This document shows positions 27,038 to 39,300 of a stretch of 64,000 bases of DNA, in pieces. Source of the stretch: Chengkuizengella axinellae (GTDB lineage: Bacteria > Bacillota > Bacilli > Paenibacillales > KCTC-33759). How positions within the stretch are numbered: the first letter of the stretch is position 1; every line of letters begins with the position of its first letter. A model generated the notes under the pieces. That model was not told the DNA's origin. It did no database searches and saw only the letters and a list, made by a program, of their open reading frames with translations. The position numbers were made by a program, and so were the translations under genes. The stretch covers positions 107,125-171,124 of the forward strand of contig NZ_JAVAMP010000010.1 in NCBI RefSeq assembly GCF_030730905.1, given 5' to 3'.

Positions 27038-29035
27038 ATGAGTGACATTGTACAAAGTGATAAAAAGTTTGAGCTGATTTCTGAATATTCACCACAAGGT
27101 GATCAACCGAAAGCCATTGAAAGTTTGGTCGAAGGGATTAAAGCAGGAAAAAAACATCAAACCTTATTAGGGGCGACGGGAACAGGGAAAACGTTCACGA
27201 TTGCACAGACGATTTCCAAATTGAATCGACCAACACTTGTGATTGCACATAATAAGACACTTGCAGCCCAGCTTTGTAGTGAATTCAAAGAATTTTTCCC
27301 TAATAACTCAGTGGATTATTTTGTGAGTTACTATGATTATTATCAACCTGAAGCTTATATGCCAGCTTCAGACACATATATAGAAAAAGATTCAAGCATT
27401 AATGATGAGATTGATCAGCTGCGGCATTCTGCAACAAGCTCCTTGTTTGAGCGAAGAGATGTCATTATCGTTGCCAGTGTTTCTTGTATTTATGGTTTGG
27501 GTTCCCCAATGGAATACCGCAACCTAGTATTGGATTTGCGTGTTGGTATGGAACGGTCTAGAGATGAGATTTTGCATAGGTTAGTGGATATCCAATACCA
27601 AAGAAATGATATTAATTTTACTCGGGGTACCTTTCGTGTTCGAGGTGATGTTGTAGAGATTTTTCCTGCATCTGGATTTGAACACGCTATGAGAGTAGAA
27701 ATGTTCGGAGATGAGATAGAAAAAATTACGGAGATTGATGTATTAACAGGTGAAATCGTTGCAGACCGACAGCATATTGCTATATTTCCAGCTTCTCACT
27801 TTGTGACACACGAAGATACGATGAAAGTGGCATTAAAAAATATAGAACAAGAGTTGGAGGAAAGACTAGAGGAATTTCGTTCACAAGGGAAGCTGCTAGA
27901 AGCCCAGCGTTTAGAACAGCGGACTAGATATGATATTGAAATGATGGCAGAGATGGGGTTTTGCTCTGGTATTGAAAACTACTCTGGCCCACTCACCTTT
28001 AGAGAAAGAGGAGCCACTCCATATACTTTGTTCGATTATTTTCCTGAAGATATGTTGATTGTTGTAGATGAGTCTCATGTGACATTGCCACAAATAAGAG
28101 GTATGTATAATGGGGACAGAGCAAGGAAAAACATGTTAGTAGATCATGGTTTCCGTTTGCCTTCTGCACTGGATAACCGTCCATTGCAGTTTGAAGAGTT
28201 TGAAAAGAAAATAAGTCAGATCATACATGTTTCAGCAACACCAGGTCCTTATGAATTAGAACATACACCAGAAATGGTAGAACAGATCATACGTCCAACA
28301 GGATTGATTGATCCAAAAATTGAAGTAAGACCTACTAAGGGACAAGTGGATGATCTTATAAACGAGATTCAGGAAAGAATAGAGAAGGATGAAAGAATTT
28401 TAGTCACAACTTTAACGAAAAAAATGTCTGAGGATCTAACAGATTATTTAAAAGAAATCGGCATAAAAGTCCGTTATTTGCATTCCGACATTAAAACGTT
28501 GGAACGGATGCAAATTATAAGAGACCTACGTTTAGGAACGTTTGATGTTTTGATAGGGATTAATTTATTAAGAGAAGGTTTGGATTTGCCAGAGGTTTCG
28601 TTAGTTACAATTTTGGATGCAGATAAGGAAGGGTTTTTAAGGTCTGAGCGTTCATTAATTCAAACGATAGGAAGAGCGGCACGGAATTCAGAAGGTTCAG
28701 TCATCATGTATGGAGATAAAATTACGGATTCCATGGACAAAGCCATGAAAGAGACGGAGCGTAGACGCGAAATCCAAATTGCTTATAACGAAAAACATGG
28801 CATTACACCTAAAACGATTCGTAAAAAAATCAGAGATGTAATTGAAGCAAGTAAAGTAGCAGAACAGAAAGCGGATTACGGAATAGATAAACATGCAGGC
28901 AAGATGTCCAAAAAAGATCGTAAAGCATTAGTTGAACGATTGGAGTCTGAAATGAAGGAAGCCGCTAAAAACCTGCAATTTGAAAGAGCAGCAGAGCTTC
29001 GTGATGCTGTATTGGAATTAAAAGCACAGGATTAA
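27038..29035 (+). CDS. uvrB: Excinuclease ABC subunit B
   Basis: UvrB is the damage-verifying helicase-like subunit of nucleotide excision repair. It is loaded by UvrA and recruits UvrC. The 665-residue protein shows Walker [11 protein letters not shown], the beta-hairpin region [12 protein letters not shown] that locks the strand, the DEAD-like [11 protein letters not shown], the helicase motif [11 protein letters not shown] and a C-terminal UVR motif ([20 protein letters not shown]) that contacts UvrC. It lies in an operon with uvrA, which starts 15 bases downstream. A candidate LexA box suggests SOS control. Confidence 0.97.
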   Translation: MSDIVQSDKKFELISEYSPQGDQPKAIESLVEGIKAGKKHQTLLGATGTGKTFTIAQTISKLNRPTLVIAHNKTLAAQLCSEFKEFFPNNSVDYFVSYYDYYQPEAYMPASDTYIEKDSSINDEIDQLRHSATSSLFERRDVIIVASVSCIYGLGSPMEYRNLVLDLRVGMERSRDEILHRLVDIQYQRNDINFTRGTFRVRGDVVEIFPASGFEHAMRVEMFGDEIEKITEIDVLTGEIVADRQHIAIFPASHFVTHEDTMKVALKNIEQELEERLEEFRSQGKLLEAQRLEQRTRYDIEMMAEMGFCSGIENYSGPLTFRERGATPYTLFDYFPEDMLIVVDESHVTLPQIRGMYNGDRARKNMLVDHGFRLPSALDNRPLQFEEFEKKISQIIHVSATPGPYELEHTPEMVEQIIRPTGLIDPKIEVRPTKGQVDDLINEIQERIEKDERILVTTLTKKMSEDLTDYLKEIGIKVRYLHSDIKTLERMQIIRDLRLGTFDVLIGINLLREGLDLPEVSLVTILDADKEGFLRSERSLIQTIGRAARNSEGSVIMYGDKITDSMDKAMKETERRREIQIAYNEKHGITPKTIRKKIRDVIEASKVAEQKADYGIDKHAGKMSKKDRKALVERLESEMKEAAKNLQFERAAELRDAVLELKAQD

Positions 29036-29050
29036 GAAGGAGCGTTAATA

Positions 29051-31933
29051 ATGTCAAAGGATCAGATCGTAATTAAAGGAGCTCGTGCTCACAATTTGAA
29101 AAATATAGATGTATCAATTCCTAGAGATAGCTTCGTTGTACTAACTGGTTTAAGTGGATCAGGAAAATCCTCGTTGGCTTTTGATACAATATATGCCGAA
29201 GGACAAAGAAGATATGTTGAATCTTTGTCTGCGTATGCAAGACAGTTTCTTGGTCAAATGGATAAACCCGATGTAGACTCCATTGAGGGATTATCACCAG
29301 CTATTTCTATTGATCAAAAAACAACAAGTCGAAATCCTAGATCTACAGTAGGGACTGTAACTGAGATTAGTGATTATCTTCGCTTGTTGTATGCACGTGT
29401 TGGTAGACCCCACTGTCCCAAACATGGAATTGAGATAACCTCGCAAACCGTCGAGCAGATGGTGGATCGGATTCTTGAATATCCTCACAAAACAAAGTTG
29501 CAAATTTTAGCTCCTCTTGTTTCAGGTCGCAAGGGGGAGCATGTCAAATTGTTGGAGGACATTCGAAAACAAGGATATGTACGCGTAAGAGTAGATGGAG
29601 AGATTAGGGATTTATCTGAAACGATTAAGTTAGAGAAAAATAAAAAACATCACATTGAGGTTGTCATCGACCGTATTGTAATTAAAGATCAAATTCAAAC
29701 CAGATTGGCAGACTCCATTGAAACTGCATTAAAATTATCTGAAGGACAGATCATAATTGATGTCATTGGTCAAGAAGAACTGATGTTTAACTCAAAGTTG
29801 GCATGTCCAGAATGCGGATTCAGTTTAGAGGAATTATCTCCACGTATGTTTTCTTTCAATAGTCCATATGGTGCATGTGTTGAATGTGATGGATTAGGAT
29901 TGAAAATGATTGTAGATCCTGACTTATTAGTTCCGAATAAAGATAAATCCGTAAGTGATGGTGCATTCGAAGCTTGGGCGGGAAGTACTTCTAACTATTA
30001 CCCCCAATTTTTAGCTGCGGTTTGTGAGCATTTTGACATTCCAATGGATGTACCTGTTTCAGAGCTTTCAGAGGAGCAAATGAATACTTTGTTATACGGA
30101 ACAGGTGAGGAGAAAGTTAGATTTGTTTATGAGAATGAATTTGGAAAAAGACGAGATGCATTAGTTCCTTTTGAAGGGATTATTAATAACTTAGAACGAA
30201 GATACAGAGATACAGCTTCAAATGGAATTCGGGATCATATTGAAGGGTTTATGAGTGCTAAACACTGTAATAAGTGTAAAGGGCAGCGATTAAAGCAAGA
30301 AAGTTTGGCTGTAACAATTAACGAGAAAAACATTGGTTATGCTACGAACCTTTCTATAAGTGAAGCTTATGAATTTTTTGATTCCTTAACTTTAACGGAA
30401 AAGGAAATGCAAATTGCTGTATTGATTTTAAAGGAAATAAAAGCAAGGTTAGGTTTTCTGAACAATGTAGGATTGGATTATTTAACTTTAAGCAGAGCAG
30501 CAGGCACATTATCTGGTGGTGAGGCGCAAAGAATACGTCTAGCAACCCAAATCGGTTCAAGTTTGATGGGGGTTTTGTATATTTTAGATGAACCAAGTAT
30601 CGGGTTACATCAAAGAGACAATGATCGATTGCTTCAAACCTTACAGCATATGCGTGATATTGGGAATACACTGGTTGTTGTTGAACATGATGAAGATACA
30701 ATGAAGGAAGCTGACTATATTATTGATATTGGTCCTGGTGCGGGCATACATGGTGGAAAGATTGTTTCACAAGGGACACCAAAAGAAGTGATGGAGGATG
30801 AAAATTCCTTAACAGGTCAGTATTTAAGCGGTAAAAAATTTATCCCTGTCCCTGCAGAAAGAAGAAAACCAAATGGAAAATGGATCGAAGTCAATGGGGC
30901 AAAGGAAAACAACTTAAGAAATGTAAATGCCAAATTCCCATTAGGTGTATTTAGTTGTGTGACTGGAGTTTCAGGTTCAGGAAAAAGCACATTAATTAAC
31001 GAAATTTTATATAAAACATTAGCAAGAGAGCTGCATAAAGCGAGTAAGGTCAGACCAGGTAAATTCAAAGAAATCAATGGTTTGGAACATGTGGAAAAGG
31101 TAGTTGATATTAATCAATCTCCAATAGGAAGAACACCAAGGTCCAATCCGGCAACTTATACAGGTGTTTTTGATGATATAAGAGATGTTTTTGCAGCAAC
31201 TTCAGAAGCGAAGGTAAGAGGTTATAAAAAAGGAAGGTTTAGCTTTAATGTAAAAGGTGGACGATGTGAAGCTTGCCGTGGGGACGGAATTATTAAAATC
31301 GAAATGCACTTTTTACCTGACGTATATGTTCCTTGTGAAATATGTAAAGGGAAACGATACAATCGTGAAACGTTAGAGGTAAAGTATAAAGGGAAAAATA
31401 TATCGGACATTTTGGATATGACGATCGAGGATGCATGTGAATTTTTCAAAAATATTCCGAGAATTGAACGTAAACTACAGACCCTATTGGATGTAGGTTT
31501 AGGATACATGGATTTAGGTCAGCCTGCAACGACTCTTTCGGGTGGAGAGGCACAAAGGGTAAAACTAGCATCAGAACTATATCGACGCAGCACCGGAAAA
31601 ACATTTTATATATTGGATGAACCTACAACAGGATTGCACGTTCATGATATTGATCGTTTATTGAAAGTATTGCACAGATTAGTGGATAATGGGGATAGTG
31701 TGTTGGTTATCGAACACAATCTAGATGTTATTAAAACAGCCGATCATATTATTGATTTAGGACCTGAAGGTGGTAAAGGTGGAGGTCAAATTATTGCAAC
31801 CGGCTCCCCCGAGGATCTTATTAGAGTTAAAAAATCTTATACAGGGAAGTACCTTGCACCTATTTTGGAAAGAGATACGGGACGATCAGTTAATAAAGAA
31901 AAAGAAGAAAGTATTAGTGAAAGTGTAGTTTAG
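29051..31933 (+). CDS. uvrA: Excinuclease ABC subunit A
   Basis: UvrA scans DNA for damage and loads UvrB. It is a fused double ABC ATPase of 960 residues. Visible are Walker [15 protein letters not shown] and [16 protein letters not shown] signatures [12 protein letters not shown] and [12 protein letters not shown], Walker [11 protein letters not shown] and [10 protein letters not shown], and zinc modules with [27 protein letters not shown] and CEICKGKR. The ribosome site AAGGAG lies before the ATG. It is followed by a clear terminator. Confidence 0.97.
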   Translation: MSKDQIVIKGARAHNLKNIDVSIPRDSFVVLTGLSGSGKSSLAFDTIYAEGQRRYVESLSAYARQFLGQMDKPDVDSIEGLSPAISIDQKTTSRNPRSTVGTVTEISDYLRLLYARVGRPHCPKHGIEITSQTVEQMVDRILEYPHKTKLQILAPLVSGRKGEHVKLLEDIRKQGYVRVRVDGEIRDLSETIKLEKNKKHHIEVVIDRIVIKDQIQTRLADSIETALKLSEGQIIIDVIGQEELMFNSKLACPECGFSLEELSPRMFSFNSPYGACVECDGLGLKMIVDPDLLVPNKDKSVSDGAFEAWAGSTSNYYPQFLAAVCEHFDIPMDVPVSELSEEQMNTLLYGTGEEKVRFVYENEFGKRRDALVPFEGIINNLERRYRDTASNGIRDHIEGFMSAKHCNKCKGQRLKQESLAVTINEKNIGYATNLSISEAYEFFDSLTLTEKEMQIAVLILKEIKARLGFLNNVGLDYLTLSRAAGTLSGGEAQRIRLATQIGSSLMGVLYILDEPSIGLHQRDNDRLLQTLQHMRDIGNTLVVVEHDEDTMKEADYIIDIGPGAGIHGGKIVSQGTPKEVMEDENSLTGQYLSGKKFIPVPAERRKPNGKWIEVNGAKENNLRNVNAKFPLGVFSCVTGVSGSGKSTLINEILYKTLARELHKASKVRPGKFKEINGLEHVEKVVDINQSPIGRTPRSNPATYTGVFDDIRDVFAATSEAKVRGYKKGRFSFNVKGGRCEACRGDGIIKIEMHFLPDVYVPCEICKGKRYNRETLEVKYKGKNISDILDMTIEDACEFFKNIPRIERKLQTLLDVGLGYMDLGQPATTLSGGEAQRVKLASELYRRSTGKTFYILDEPTTGLHVHDIDRLLKVLHRLVDNGDSVLVIEHNLDVIKTADHIIDLGPEGGKGGGQIIATGSPEDLIRVKKSYTGKYLAPILERDTGRSVNKEKEESISESVV

Positions 31934-31963
31934 CCATTTTCTTAAGTGGATTAAGCAATTGTA

Positions 31964-31996
31964 AAAAAAGCATCTCTTGTAGAGGTGCTTTTTTGC
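31964..31996 (+). terminator. Terminator of uvrBA
   Basis: GCATCTCT (31970-31977) and AGAGGTGC (31981-31988), flanked by A-run and T-run, form a classical intrinsic terminator. Confidence 0.85.
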
Positions 31997-32427
31997 ACTT
32001 TAAGAATTTATAAAGGTTCATCAAACTGCGAGTTTTCTTTATTGAAATAAATGATGATTTGCCATACAAAGTTTGCTGAATCTAAAATATTTCATGTAAA
32101 CTCTTTCATTTGACACATCTATATTAAAGATTGAGTCTTAAGTACTGTTAATATGGATGAATTTAACCAAAATCTACTATGTTTTTTATTTAAATTTAAT
32201 ATTACAATGGTAATGTAGTATGGGACAAGGTAGTATGAATTATGCAACTAAACATACAATATAATGATATAGTTGACCCGTATTAATAGTCTGAGAGACC
32301 CTGTTTCAGCTAAATTTCTTGTGGGTGGAATACTTCTATTAAAAGAAGAGTCTCTATATTTGTATGTTGATTTATATGATCTTGTTCAATTGGTACAAAC
32401 AATATAACCTATGGGGGAGGAAACAAA
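31997..32427. other. Long leader region of the nuclease gene
   Basis: About 430 bases without a gene. A TATAAT occurs near 32262 but without a good -35. From 32294 to 32355, AGAGAC and GTCTCT can close a fold that contains a CTTCT/AGAAG hairpin and the segment CTTGTGGGTGG. I do not recognise a riboswitch family. Confidence 0.35.
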
Positions 32428-35400
32428 GTGTATATGAAAAAAAGTTTATCTATTTTCATCGCATTTGTTTTAGTAATCAGTTTACTTAGCTCAAGTTTTA
32501 TGAACATCAGCTCCGCGGAGGAACAAACATTTATTGAAACCTTAAGCAACGCAGATGCACCAGGTAATACCTATGCAGACGGATCATTTTTAGGTGATAA
32601 TGATATCGCATGGTCTTATATTTCTGCACGTGATGAGTCAGGGTATGGCATTGATGGAAACGGTTTAATGTTAAGGAATGCGGAATCTAACAGCAGTATC
32701 GTGTCAGAAGTGATTACAGGCGGCATTCATTCGTTTTCAGTAAATCTTAAAAAAGGGTTTACTGGTGCAGGAAATCGTCAAGTTGAATTATTTATAAACG
32801 GAGAATCAAAAGGGACATCAGAGGCATTTGATGATACAGATGTTCATACATTTACAGTTGATGAAATCAATGTAGCTGGGGATGTAGAAATTAAAATTGT
32901 AAATACAACTACAAAACAAGTTGTAATTGACAACATTACTTGGACAAGTTTTGATGGTCAAATTACGCAGGTTTCTTCTGTAAAGGCTCTACCAGCAGTT
33001 GGTGAAGTAGAGGCAGGAACAGAAGTAACATTGTCTACTTCAACTGCAGATGCTCAAATCTACTATACAGTAGATGATTCTGAACCAACAAATGAGAGTA
33101 CTTTATATGAGAATCCGATTTTAGTAGAGGATTCAGTAACAATAAAAGCAGTTGCATATAAAGATGGACTTGATCCAAGTGAAATTGCAACATTTGATTA
33201 CACTGTGAAACCACCATTAGCTTTAAGTAACATAACCGATGTTAGAAGCAATGTTGGATTAGAAGCTAAGATTCAAGGGATTGTGACTGCCTCTTTTGAA
33301 GCAGGTGGAAAAACAAACTTATATGTACAAGATGAGACAGCCGGAATCATCGTAAGAGGCAGTGGGTTGTCTGCTTCAATTGGAGATAAAGTCTCAGCAG
33401 AAGGAACTGTTAGTGAATATTTCGGAATGTCCCAATTTGAAGTAAATGAAGTGGTTGTTGTAACGGAAGGTGAGGGTACACCCGAACCTCAAGTTGTTAC
33501 TTCATCTGATTTAACAAGTGAAAACGGTGAGGCTGTAGAAGCTGAGCTTGTTACAATTAAAAACATTACAATTCAAGAAGTAGATAACTTTGGTAACTAT
33601 ACAGCAGTTGATGAAAACGGAACATTCAAATTATATCCAGAAGATGAAAGCTTATTGGAAGTAGGAAAAACATACGAACAGATATCAGGTGTTGTGAACT
33701 ACAACTATAATGAATATAAAATTGTACCGCGTTTTTCAGTAGATGTTATTGAAGAATTCTTTACAGTGTATGCTCAACCTGGATCAGGAAAAATTGAAAA
33801 AGGGAATACTGTAAGTCTAAAAACGTTTGTTGAAGAAGGAACAATTTACTATACGTTAGATGGAACAAATCCAACGACTGAAAGTAATGTGTATGTTGAT
33901 CCTATTCAAATTAACGAAGACACAACAATAAAAGCCATTGTTGTAGAAAGCAGCAACGTAAGTGATGTTGCAACGTTTGATTATACCGTAGTTTTACCTT
34001 TGGATTCATTATCTATTCATGATATTCAAGGTGTAGGACACACTTCTTTATATGAAGGCTTAGTAGTAAAAGATGTGATTGGAGTAGTAACTCATGTAAA
34101 TGGAACTTCCGGTTTTTATATTGAATCAATTGAAGCTGATGATGATATTCGTACTTCTGAAGGAATTTATGTGTATGTAAGAAATTCAGCTGTAAAAGTT
34201 GGAGATTTAGTATCCGTCACTGGTGGAGTAGTGGAATATAGAGAAGATGGATATGACGATGCTGCAGATTTATTAACGACTCAAATTAGTGCAAATTCTG
34301 TTCAAGTTATTGCAATGGATCATACAATTCCAGCACCAGTAGAACTAGGTGTGGATCGTGAAATCCCAACTTCTGTGATTGATAATGATGGGTTTGATGT
34401 CTTTGACCCTGAAGAAGATGGTATTGATTTTTATGAAAGTTTAGAAGGTATGAGAGTTGTGATTAATGATGCATCCGTTATAGCTCCACCTAAATATGAT
34501 GAGATTCCAGTTGTACTTGAAGGATTTGTGGATGCAAACCGTACACCAAATGGTGGAATTTTAATTACAGAAGACGACTTAAATCCTGAACGCATTATGG
34601 TGAAAGTATCCAATGAACCAAATGTGAAGGTTGGAGATCGTTTTGATGGAACTATAACAGGGATCTTTAGCTATGATTATAGTAATTTCAAGCTTTTAGC
34701 GATTGATCAATTACCACAAGTGGTTGATGGTGGTGCTGAACGTGCTGTGACAACAATTCAACCTACTGAGGATAAATTAACAGTAGCTTCATATAATGTT
34801 GAAAACTTCTCATTAGAAAGTGGACAAGAAAAAATTGATACGATTGCAGAATCTATGATCACAAATTTAAATACACCTGACATTATTGGACTAGTAGAAG
34901 TTCAAGATAATGATGGACCGACAGATAGTGGTGTTACAGACGCTAGTGAAAGTTATAAAGCATTAATTGAAGCGATTGAAGCTCACGGTGGTCCAACTTA
35001 TGAATTCACTGAAATTGCTCCTGTTGATAAAACAGATGGTGGACAGCCAGGTGGGAACATTCGAGTAGGATATATCTACAATCCAGAACGAGTAAGTCTT
35101 GTTGAAAAAGAAGCGGGAGACGCAACGACTGCAGTAGGTTATGATGAAGATGGATTGACTTTTAATCCAGGTAGAATTGACCCTACAAACGAAGCGTTTG
35201 AAAGCTCTCGTAAATCATTGGCAGCAGAATTTGAATTTAATGGTGAAAGAGTGATTGTGATTGCTAATCACTTTAATTCAAAACGTGGAGACGGTGCTCC
35301 ATTTGGTAGTGATCAACCTGTTGTTTTAGGAAGTGAACCACAGCGTTTAGAGATGGCAGCAGTGATTAATGGATTTATTCAAGATGTATTATCTGTAAAT

Positions 35401-36009
35401 CCTGAAGCAAACATTGTTGTATTAGGGGATATGAATGATTTTGAATTCTCGAATCCTTTAGATGTTCTAAAAGGAAATGAATTAGTAAATATGATTGACG
35501 AACTTCCTGCGGAAGAAAGATATACGTATAATTATCAAGGAAATTCACAAGTATTGGATCATATTTTGGTAAGTGAGAATTTAGTTGATTTTACAGTTGC
35601 TGATATTGTAAATATGAATGCTGATTTTACTGAAGAGCATGGACGTACAAGTGACCATGACCCTGTTATGATTCAAATTGACTTTCAAGATCCTGTTGGG
35701 GAACTAACGAATGATTTTGAAGATTTGAAGAATGGTGATGCTTCAACTCAGGTTGTTGCAGAACAAATTGTATCTCAAGTAATTTCTGAAGAGTTTACAC
35801 CAAGTGATATAAGTTCTCTATTAAAAGAAGTGTTTTTAACTGGCGTTTCTGATCATGTAGGGATCAAACATGTAGAAAATACAACCGACCATATTGAAAG
35901 AGATTTAGAACGTATGTTAAAAGACTTAAATAAAGCAAACAAAAAGAACTTTGATCAAGATAAGTATGTGAAATTAGTAGAAAAAGAACTAGCGAAACTT
36001 CTTAAGTAA
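32428..36009 (+). CDS. Large secreted multidomain nuclease (EEP family)
   Basis: This 1193-residue exported protein has a signal peptide (MKKSLSIFIAFVLVISLLSS...SSAEE) and a jelly-roll-like N-terminal domain. Two chitobiase-C-like beta modules follow (IYYTVDDSEPTNESTLY and IYYTLDGTNPTTESNVY), alternating with YhcR-type OB-fold nucleic-acid-binding modules. Near residues 785-1090 lies an endonuclease/exonuclease/phosphatase domain with ASYNVENFS, GLVEVQDN, NHFNSKRG, VLGDMNDF and the catalytic TSDHDPV. It probably degrades extracellular DNA/RNA for phosphate or nucleosides. The last 90 residues form a helical module shared with the GH30 protein downstream. Start: GTG 32428, seven bases after GGGGGAGG; ATG 32434 is possible. 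Confidence 0.85.
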   Translation: MYMKKSLSIFIAFVLVISLLSSSFMNISSAEEQTFIETLSNADAPGNTYADGSFLGDNDIAWSYISARDESGYGIDGNGLMLRNAESNSSIVSEVITGGIHSFSVNLKKGFTGAGNRQVELFINGESKGTSEAFDDTDVHTFTVDEINVAGDVEIKIVNTTTKQVVIDNITWTSFDGQITQVSSVKALPAVGEVEAGTEVTLSTSTADAQIYYTVDDSEPTNESTLYENPILVEDSVTIKAVAYKDGLDPSEIATFDYTVKPPLALSNITDVRSNVGLEAKIQGIVTASFEAGGKTNLYVQDETAGIIVRGSGLSASIGDKVSAEGTVSEYFGMSQFEVNEVVVVTEGEGTPEPQVVTSSDLTSENGEAVEAELVTIKNITIQEVDNFGNYTAVDENGTFKLYPEDESLLEVGKTYEQISGVVNYNYNEYKIVPRFSVDVIEEFFTVYAQPGSGKIEKGNTVSLKTFVEEGTIYYTLDGTNPTTESNVYVDPIQINEDTTIKAIVVESSNVSDVATFDYTVVLPLDSLSIHDIQGVGHTSLYEGLVVKDVIGVVTHVNGTSGFYIESIEADDDIRTSEGIYVYVRNSAVKVGDLVSVTGGVVEYREDGYDDAADLLTTQISANSVQVIAMDHTIPAPVELGVDREIPTSVIDNDGFDVFDPEEDGIDFYESLEGMRVVINDASVIAPPKYDEIPVVLEGFVDANRTPNGGILITEDDLNPERIMVKVSNEPNVKVGDRFDGTITGIFSYDYSNFKLLAIDQLPQVVDGGAERAVTTIQPTEDKLTVASYNVENFSLESGQEKIDTIAESMITNLNTPDIIGLVEVQDNDGPTDSGVTDASESYKALIEAIEAHGGPTYEFTEIAPVDKTDGGQPGGNIRVGYIYNPERVSLVEKEAGDATTAVGYDEDGLTFNPGRIDPTNEAFESSRKSLAAEFEFNGERVIVIANHFNSKRGDGAPFGSDQPVVLGSEPQRLEMAAVINGFIQDVLSVNPEANIVVLGDMNDFEFSNPLDVLKGNELVNMIDELPAEERYTYNYQGNSQVLDHILVSENLVDFTVADIVNMNADFTEEHGRTSDHDPVMIQIDFQDPVGELTNDFEDLKNGDASTQVVAEQIVSQVISEEFTPSDISSLLKEVFLTGVSDHVGIKHVENTTDHIERDLERMLKDLNKANKKNFDQDKYVKLVEKELAKLLK

Positions 36010-36045
36010 TAGTGTTAATATTAAAGTAAATATTTTCTAGAAGCT

Positions 36046-36081
36046 CCCTGAGCTCTACTATATAGAGTTCAGGGTTGTTTT
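36046..36081 (+). terminator. Terminator after the nuclease gene
   Basis: CCCTGAGCTCT (36046-36056) pairs with AGAGTTCAGGG (36064-36074) with one G-U pair, followed by a T-rich run. Confidence 0.8.
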
Positions 36082-36110
36082 TTTCCTAAAATTCCTTATA
36101 ATTCGCTGTT

Positions 36111-36124
36111 GAAATCGATACCAA
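36111..36124 (+). promoter_or_regulatory. LacI-type operator site 1 (GAAATCGATACCAA)
   Basis: Member of a five-site set with consensus GAAAWCGATWNCAA, found only upstream of the two GH30 genes and the LacI-family gene. It lies 280 bases before the first GH30 start. Confidence 0.5.
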
Positions 36125-36222
36125 TTTCATTTACAATATCATTAGAGAGAGAAGATAGGTTCTTCAGAACGACTGAATATATTTATTGTCATATTTTTCA
36201 GAAGATTTTCATAACTATCAAT

Positions 36223-36236
36223 GAAAACGATTGCAA
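36223..36236 (+). promoter_or_regulatory. LacI-type operator site 2 (GAAAACGATTGCAA)
   Basis: Same motif as at 36111, 39491, 39547 and 42446. The sequence would also pass as a catabolite-responsive element (CcpA), so global glucose control is an alternative or additional reading. Confidence 0.55.
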
Positions 36237-36392
36237 ATATTTTCGAAAGTAGAATAGGATTCGTATTTATCGTTTTCATAATATTGGAGGTGGTACATAG
36301 ATTCATGAAATAAGCTAACATGTCCTTAAACCTAATATAAGTTTTTTGAAAATACTGAAAATATATCTAAATATAATAAGAGAGGTGTAATG

Positions 36393-39300
36393 ATGTTTAA
36401 TCAGAAGAATAAAAAAACTCGTTCATTTACAATGTTGTCTTTAGCCTTTATATTAATTTTTACTAGTGTAAGCATGAGTACTTCTATGGCAAGTGGAGAA
36501 ACGGTTGAAGTTTGGGTAACAACACCAGATCAACAAAAATTGCTTGAGAAGGACAGTAACCTTCAATTCTCATCAGATACAACTGCTGCGGATATACATG
36601 TAGATGAAAATATAGAATATCAAGAAATGGATGGATTTGGAGCAGCTGTTTCTGGCTCTTCTGCTTATTTACTTAATCAAAAAATAGATTCTACTCAAAG
36701 AGAGAACATTTTAAAAGATTTGTTTGGAAAAGATGGGATCGGTCTAAGTTTTGTAAGACAAACGATCGGTGCGTCTGACTTTAATCGATCGAGTTATACT
36801 TATAATGATATGCCAGAAGGTGAGACTGATCCAAATTTAGATCAATTCTCAATACAAAAAGATAAAGAAAATATTATTCCTATATTACAAGAAATAGATT
36901 CTGTTAATCCAGATCTGAAAATATTAGGAACACCATGGAGTGCCCCAGCTTGGATGAAGGAAAGTGGAACACTAAATGGCGGTTCTTTAAGTCCAGATCA
37001 CTATCAAACTTATGCTGATTACTTTGTGAAATATATTGAGGCATATGAAAATGAAGGACTACCAATTTATGCTATTACGGTTCAGAATGAACCACATCAC
37101 GAAACAAATAGTTATCCAAGTATGTATATGTCAGCGGAACAGCAAGTCGAATTTGTTAAAAACTATTTAGGTCCAACATTTGAATCTCAATCTGTGAATA
37201 CAGATATCATTGCATGGGATCACAACTGGGATGAGTTTGAGTATCCAATCCAAGTATTAAATGATGAAGAGGCAAATGCATATCTAGCTGGAAGTGCCTT
37301 TCACTGTTATGCAGGTTCTCCAGAAGCTCAAACAGCAGTTCATAATGCATATCCAGACAAAGGGATATGGTTTACTGAATGTTCTGGTGGTGAATGGGCA
37401 ACTGAATTTGGTGGAAACTTGAAATGGAACATGGAAAACATCGTAATTGGTGCGACACGTAACTGGGCTAAATCAGTTTTACTATGGAACTTAGCTTTAG
37501 ATGAAAATTTTGGCCCTACAAATGGGGGTTGTTCTGATTGTCGTGGTGTTGTAACGGTGAATTCAGAAACAGGAGAAGTTGTTAAAAATGTAGAGTATTA
37601 CGTATTAGGTCATGTTAGCAAATTTGTAAAACCAGGTGCAAATCGAATCGAATCAAATGTGAATAGTGACGTTCAGAATGTTGCCTTTAAAAATCCTGAC
37701 GGCTCTAAAGTATTGCTAGCCATGAACAACACGGAAGCAGAAAAAGAATTTAAAGTAAGATGGGGTGAGCAATCCTTTGCTTATACACTTCCAGCTGGCG
37801 CGGTAGCTACATTTGTTTGGTCAGGTGAGCAAGTTGGAGATAGTGGCAATTTTGAATTGAATCCGTTTGAACAAGTAGAGGCAGAGAATTTCAGTGATAT
37901 GAGCGGAGTGCAAACGGAGTCTGCCAACGATGCAGGTGGTGGATTAGTTGTTGGACATACAGATGATGGTGATTATTTAGTTTTTAATAATATGAATTTT
38001 GAAAATGGTGCAGAAAGTGTTGAAGTCAGAGTAGCAACTGAAGCAGTAGGGGGTCAAATCGAATTTAGACTTGGAAGCCCAACAGGTACGTTAATCAGTA
38101 CAGTGGATGTTCCAAACACAGGTGGTTGGCAGTCTTGGGTAACAAATTCAGCTTCAGTTTCAAGTGTAGAAGGTGTTCATGATTTATATGTTGTCTTTGC
38201 AAGCGAAAACGGCGGTATTGGAAACTTCAACTGGTTTAAGTTTAATGAGACTATACCAGAAGAAACCGAAATAAGCGCCTTTGAAAGAATTGAAGTAGAA
38301 AACTATGATGTTTTATATGGCATACAAACAGAATCCGCGAACGATGCAGGTGGTGGATTAAATGTAGGACATACAGATGATGGAGACTATATTGGATTTA
38401 ACAATGTGAATTTTGAAAACGGGGCAGTAAGTGTGGATGCCAGAGTATCTACAGATTCAGATGGTGGAGTGTTAGAGTTTAGATTAGATAGTACGGATGG
38501 TACTTTAATCAGTACACTCGAAGTTACTAAAACAGGTGGTTGGCAATCTTGGGTGACAAAATCAGCGGATGTATCTAATGTAGAAGGTACTCATGATTTA
38601 TATATTGTATTCAAAAGCGATACGGGTGGAATCGGTAATTTAAATTGGGTTACATTTCATAAAACAGACATTGAACAACCTGAAATCAATGCTTTCGAAA
38701 AAATAGAAGTAGAAAATTATAATACCCAATATGGTGTTCAAACTGAAAATACAAGTGATGAAGGCGGAGGTCTGAACGTAGGTCATACAGACAATGGAGA
38801 TTATATTGGATTTAACAATGTGAATTTTGAAAATGGTGCTGTAGGTGTAGACGTAAGAGCAGCAACAGATTCAGAGGGTGGTACGCTTGAATTCAGAGTA
38901 GACAATCCAACAGGTGCTATTATTGGTACCGTTGAAATAACAAATACAGGTGGATGGCAAACATGGGTAACTGAAACAGCTGAAATTTCTAATGTTACAG
39001 GTGTCCATGATCTATATGTAGTGTTCCAAAACGGGTCAGGTGGAATTGGAAATATCAATTGGATTAAGTTCTTTGATACAGCTGATGTAATAAAGGGAGA
39101 ATTGGAACAATTCAAAGCTGAGGATAAAACGGCACAGGAAATCTCTGAACAAATTATTAATGAAGTAGTGTTAGGTGTAGTGGATCCTAATAAGATAAAT
39201 ATGTTATTGCAAGATGTATTTTTAGAAGGAGTTACAGATCAAGAGACAGAAATCCATGTAAATAACATCGCTGATCATATTGAAAGAGATTTGAATCGTA

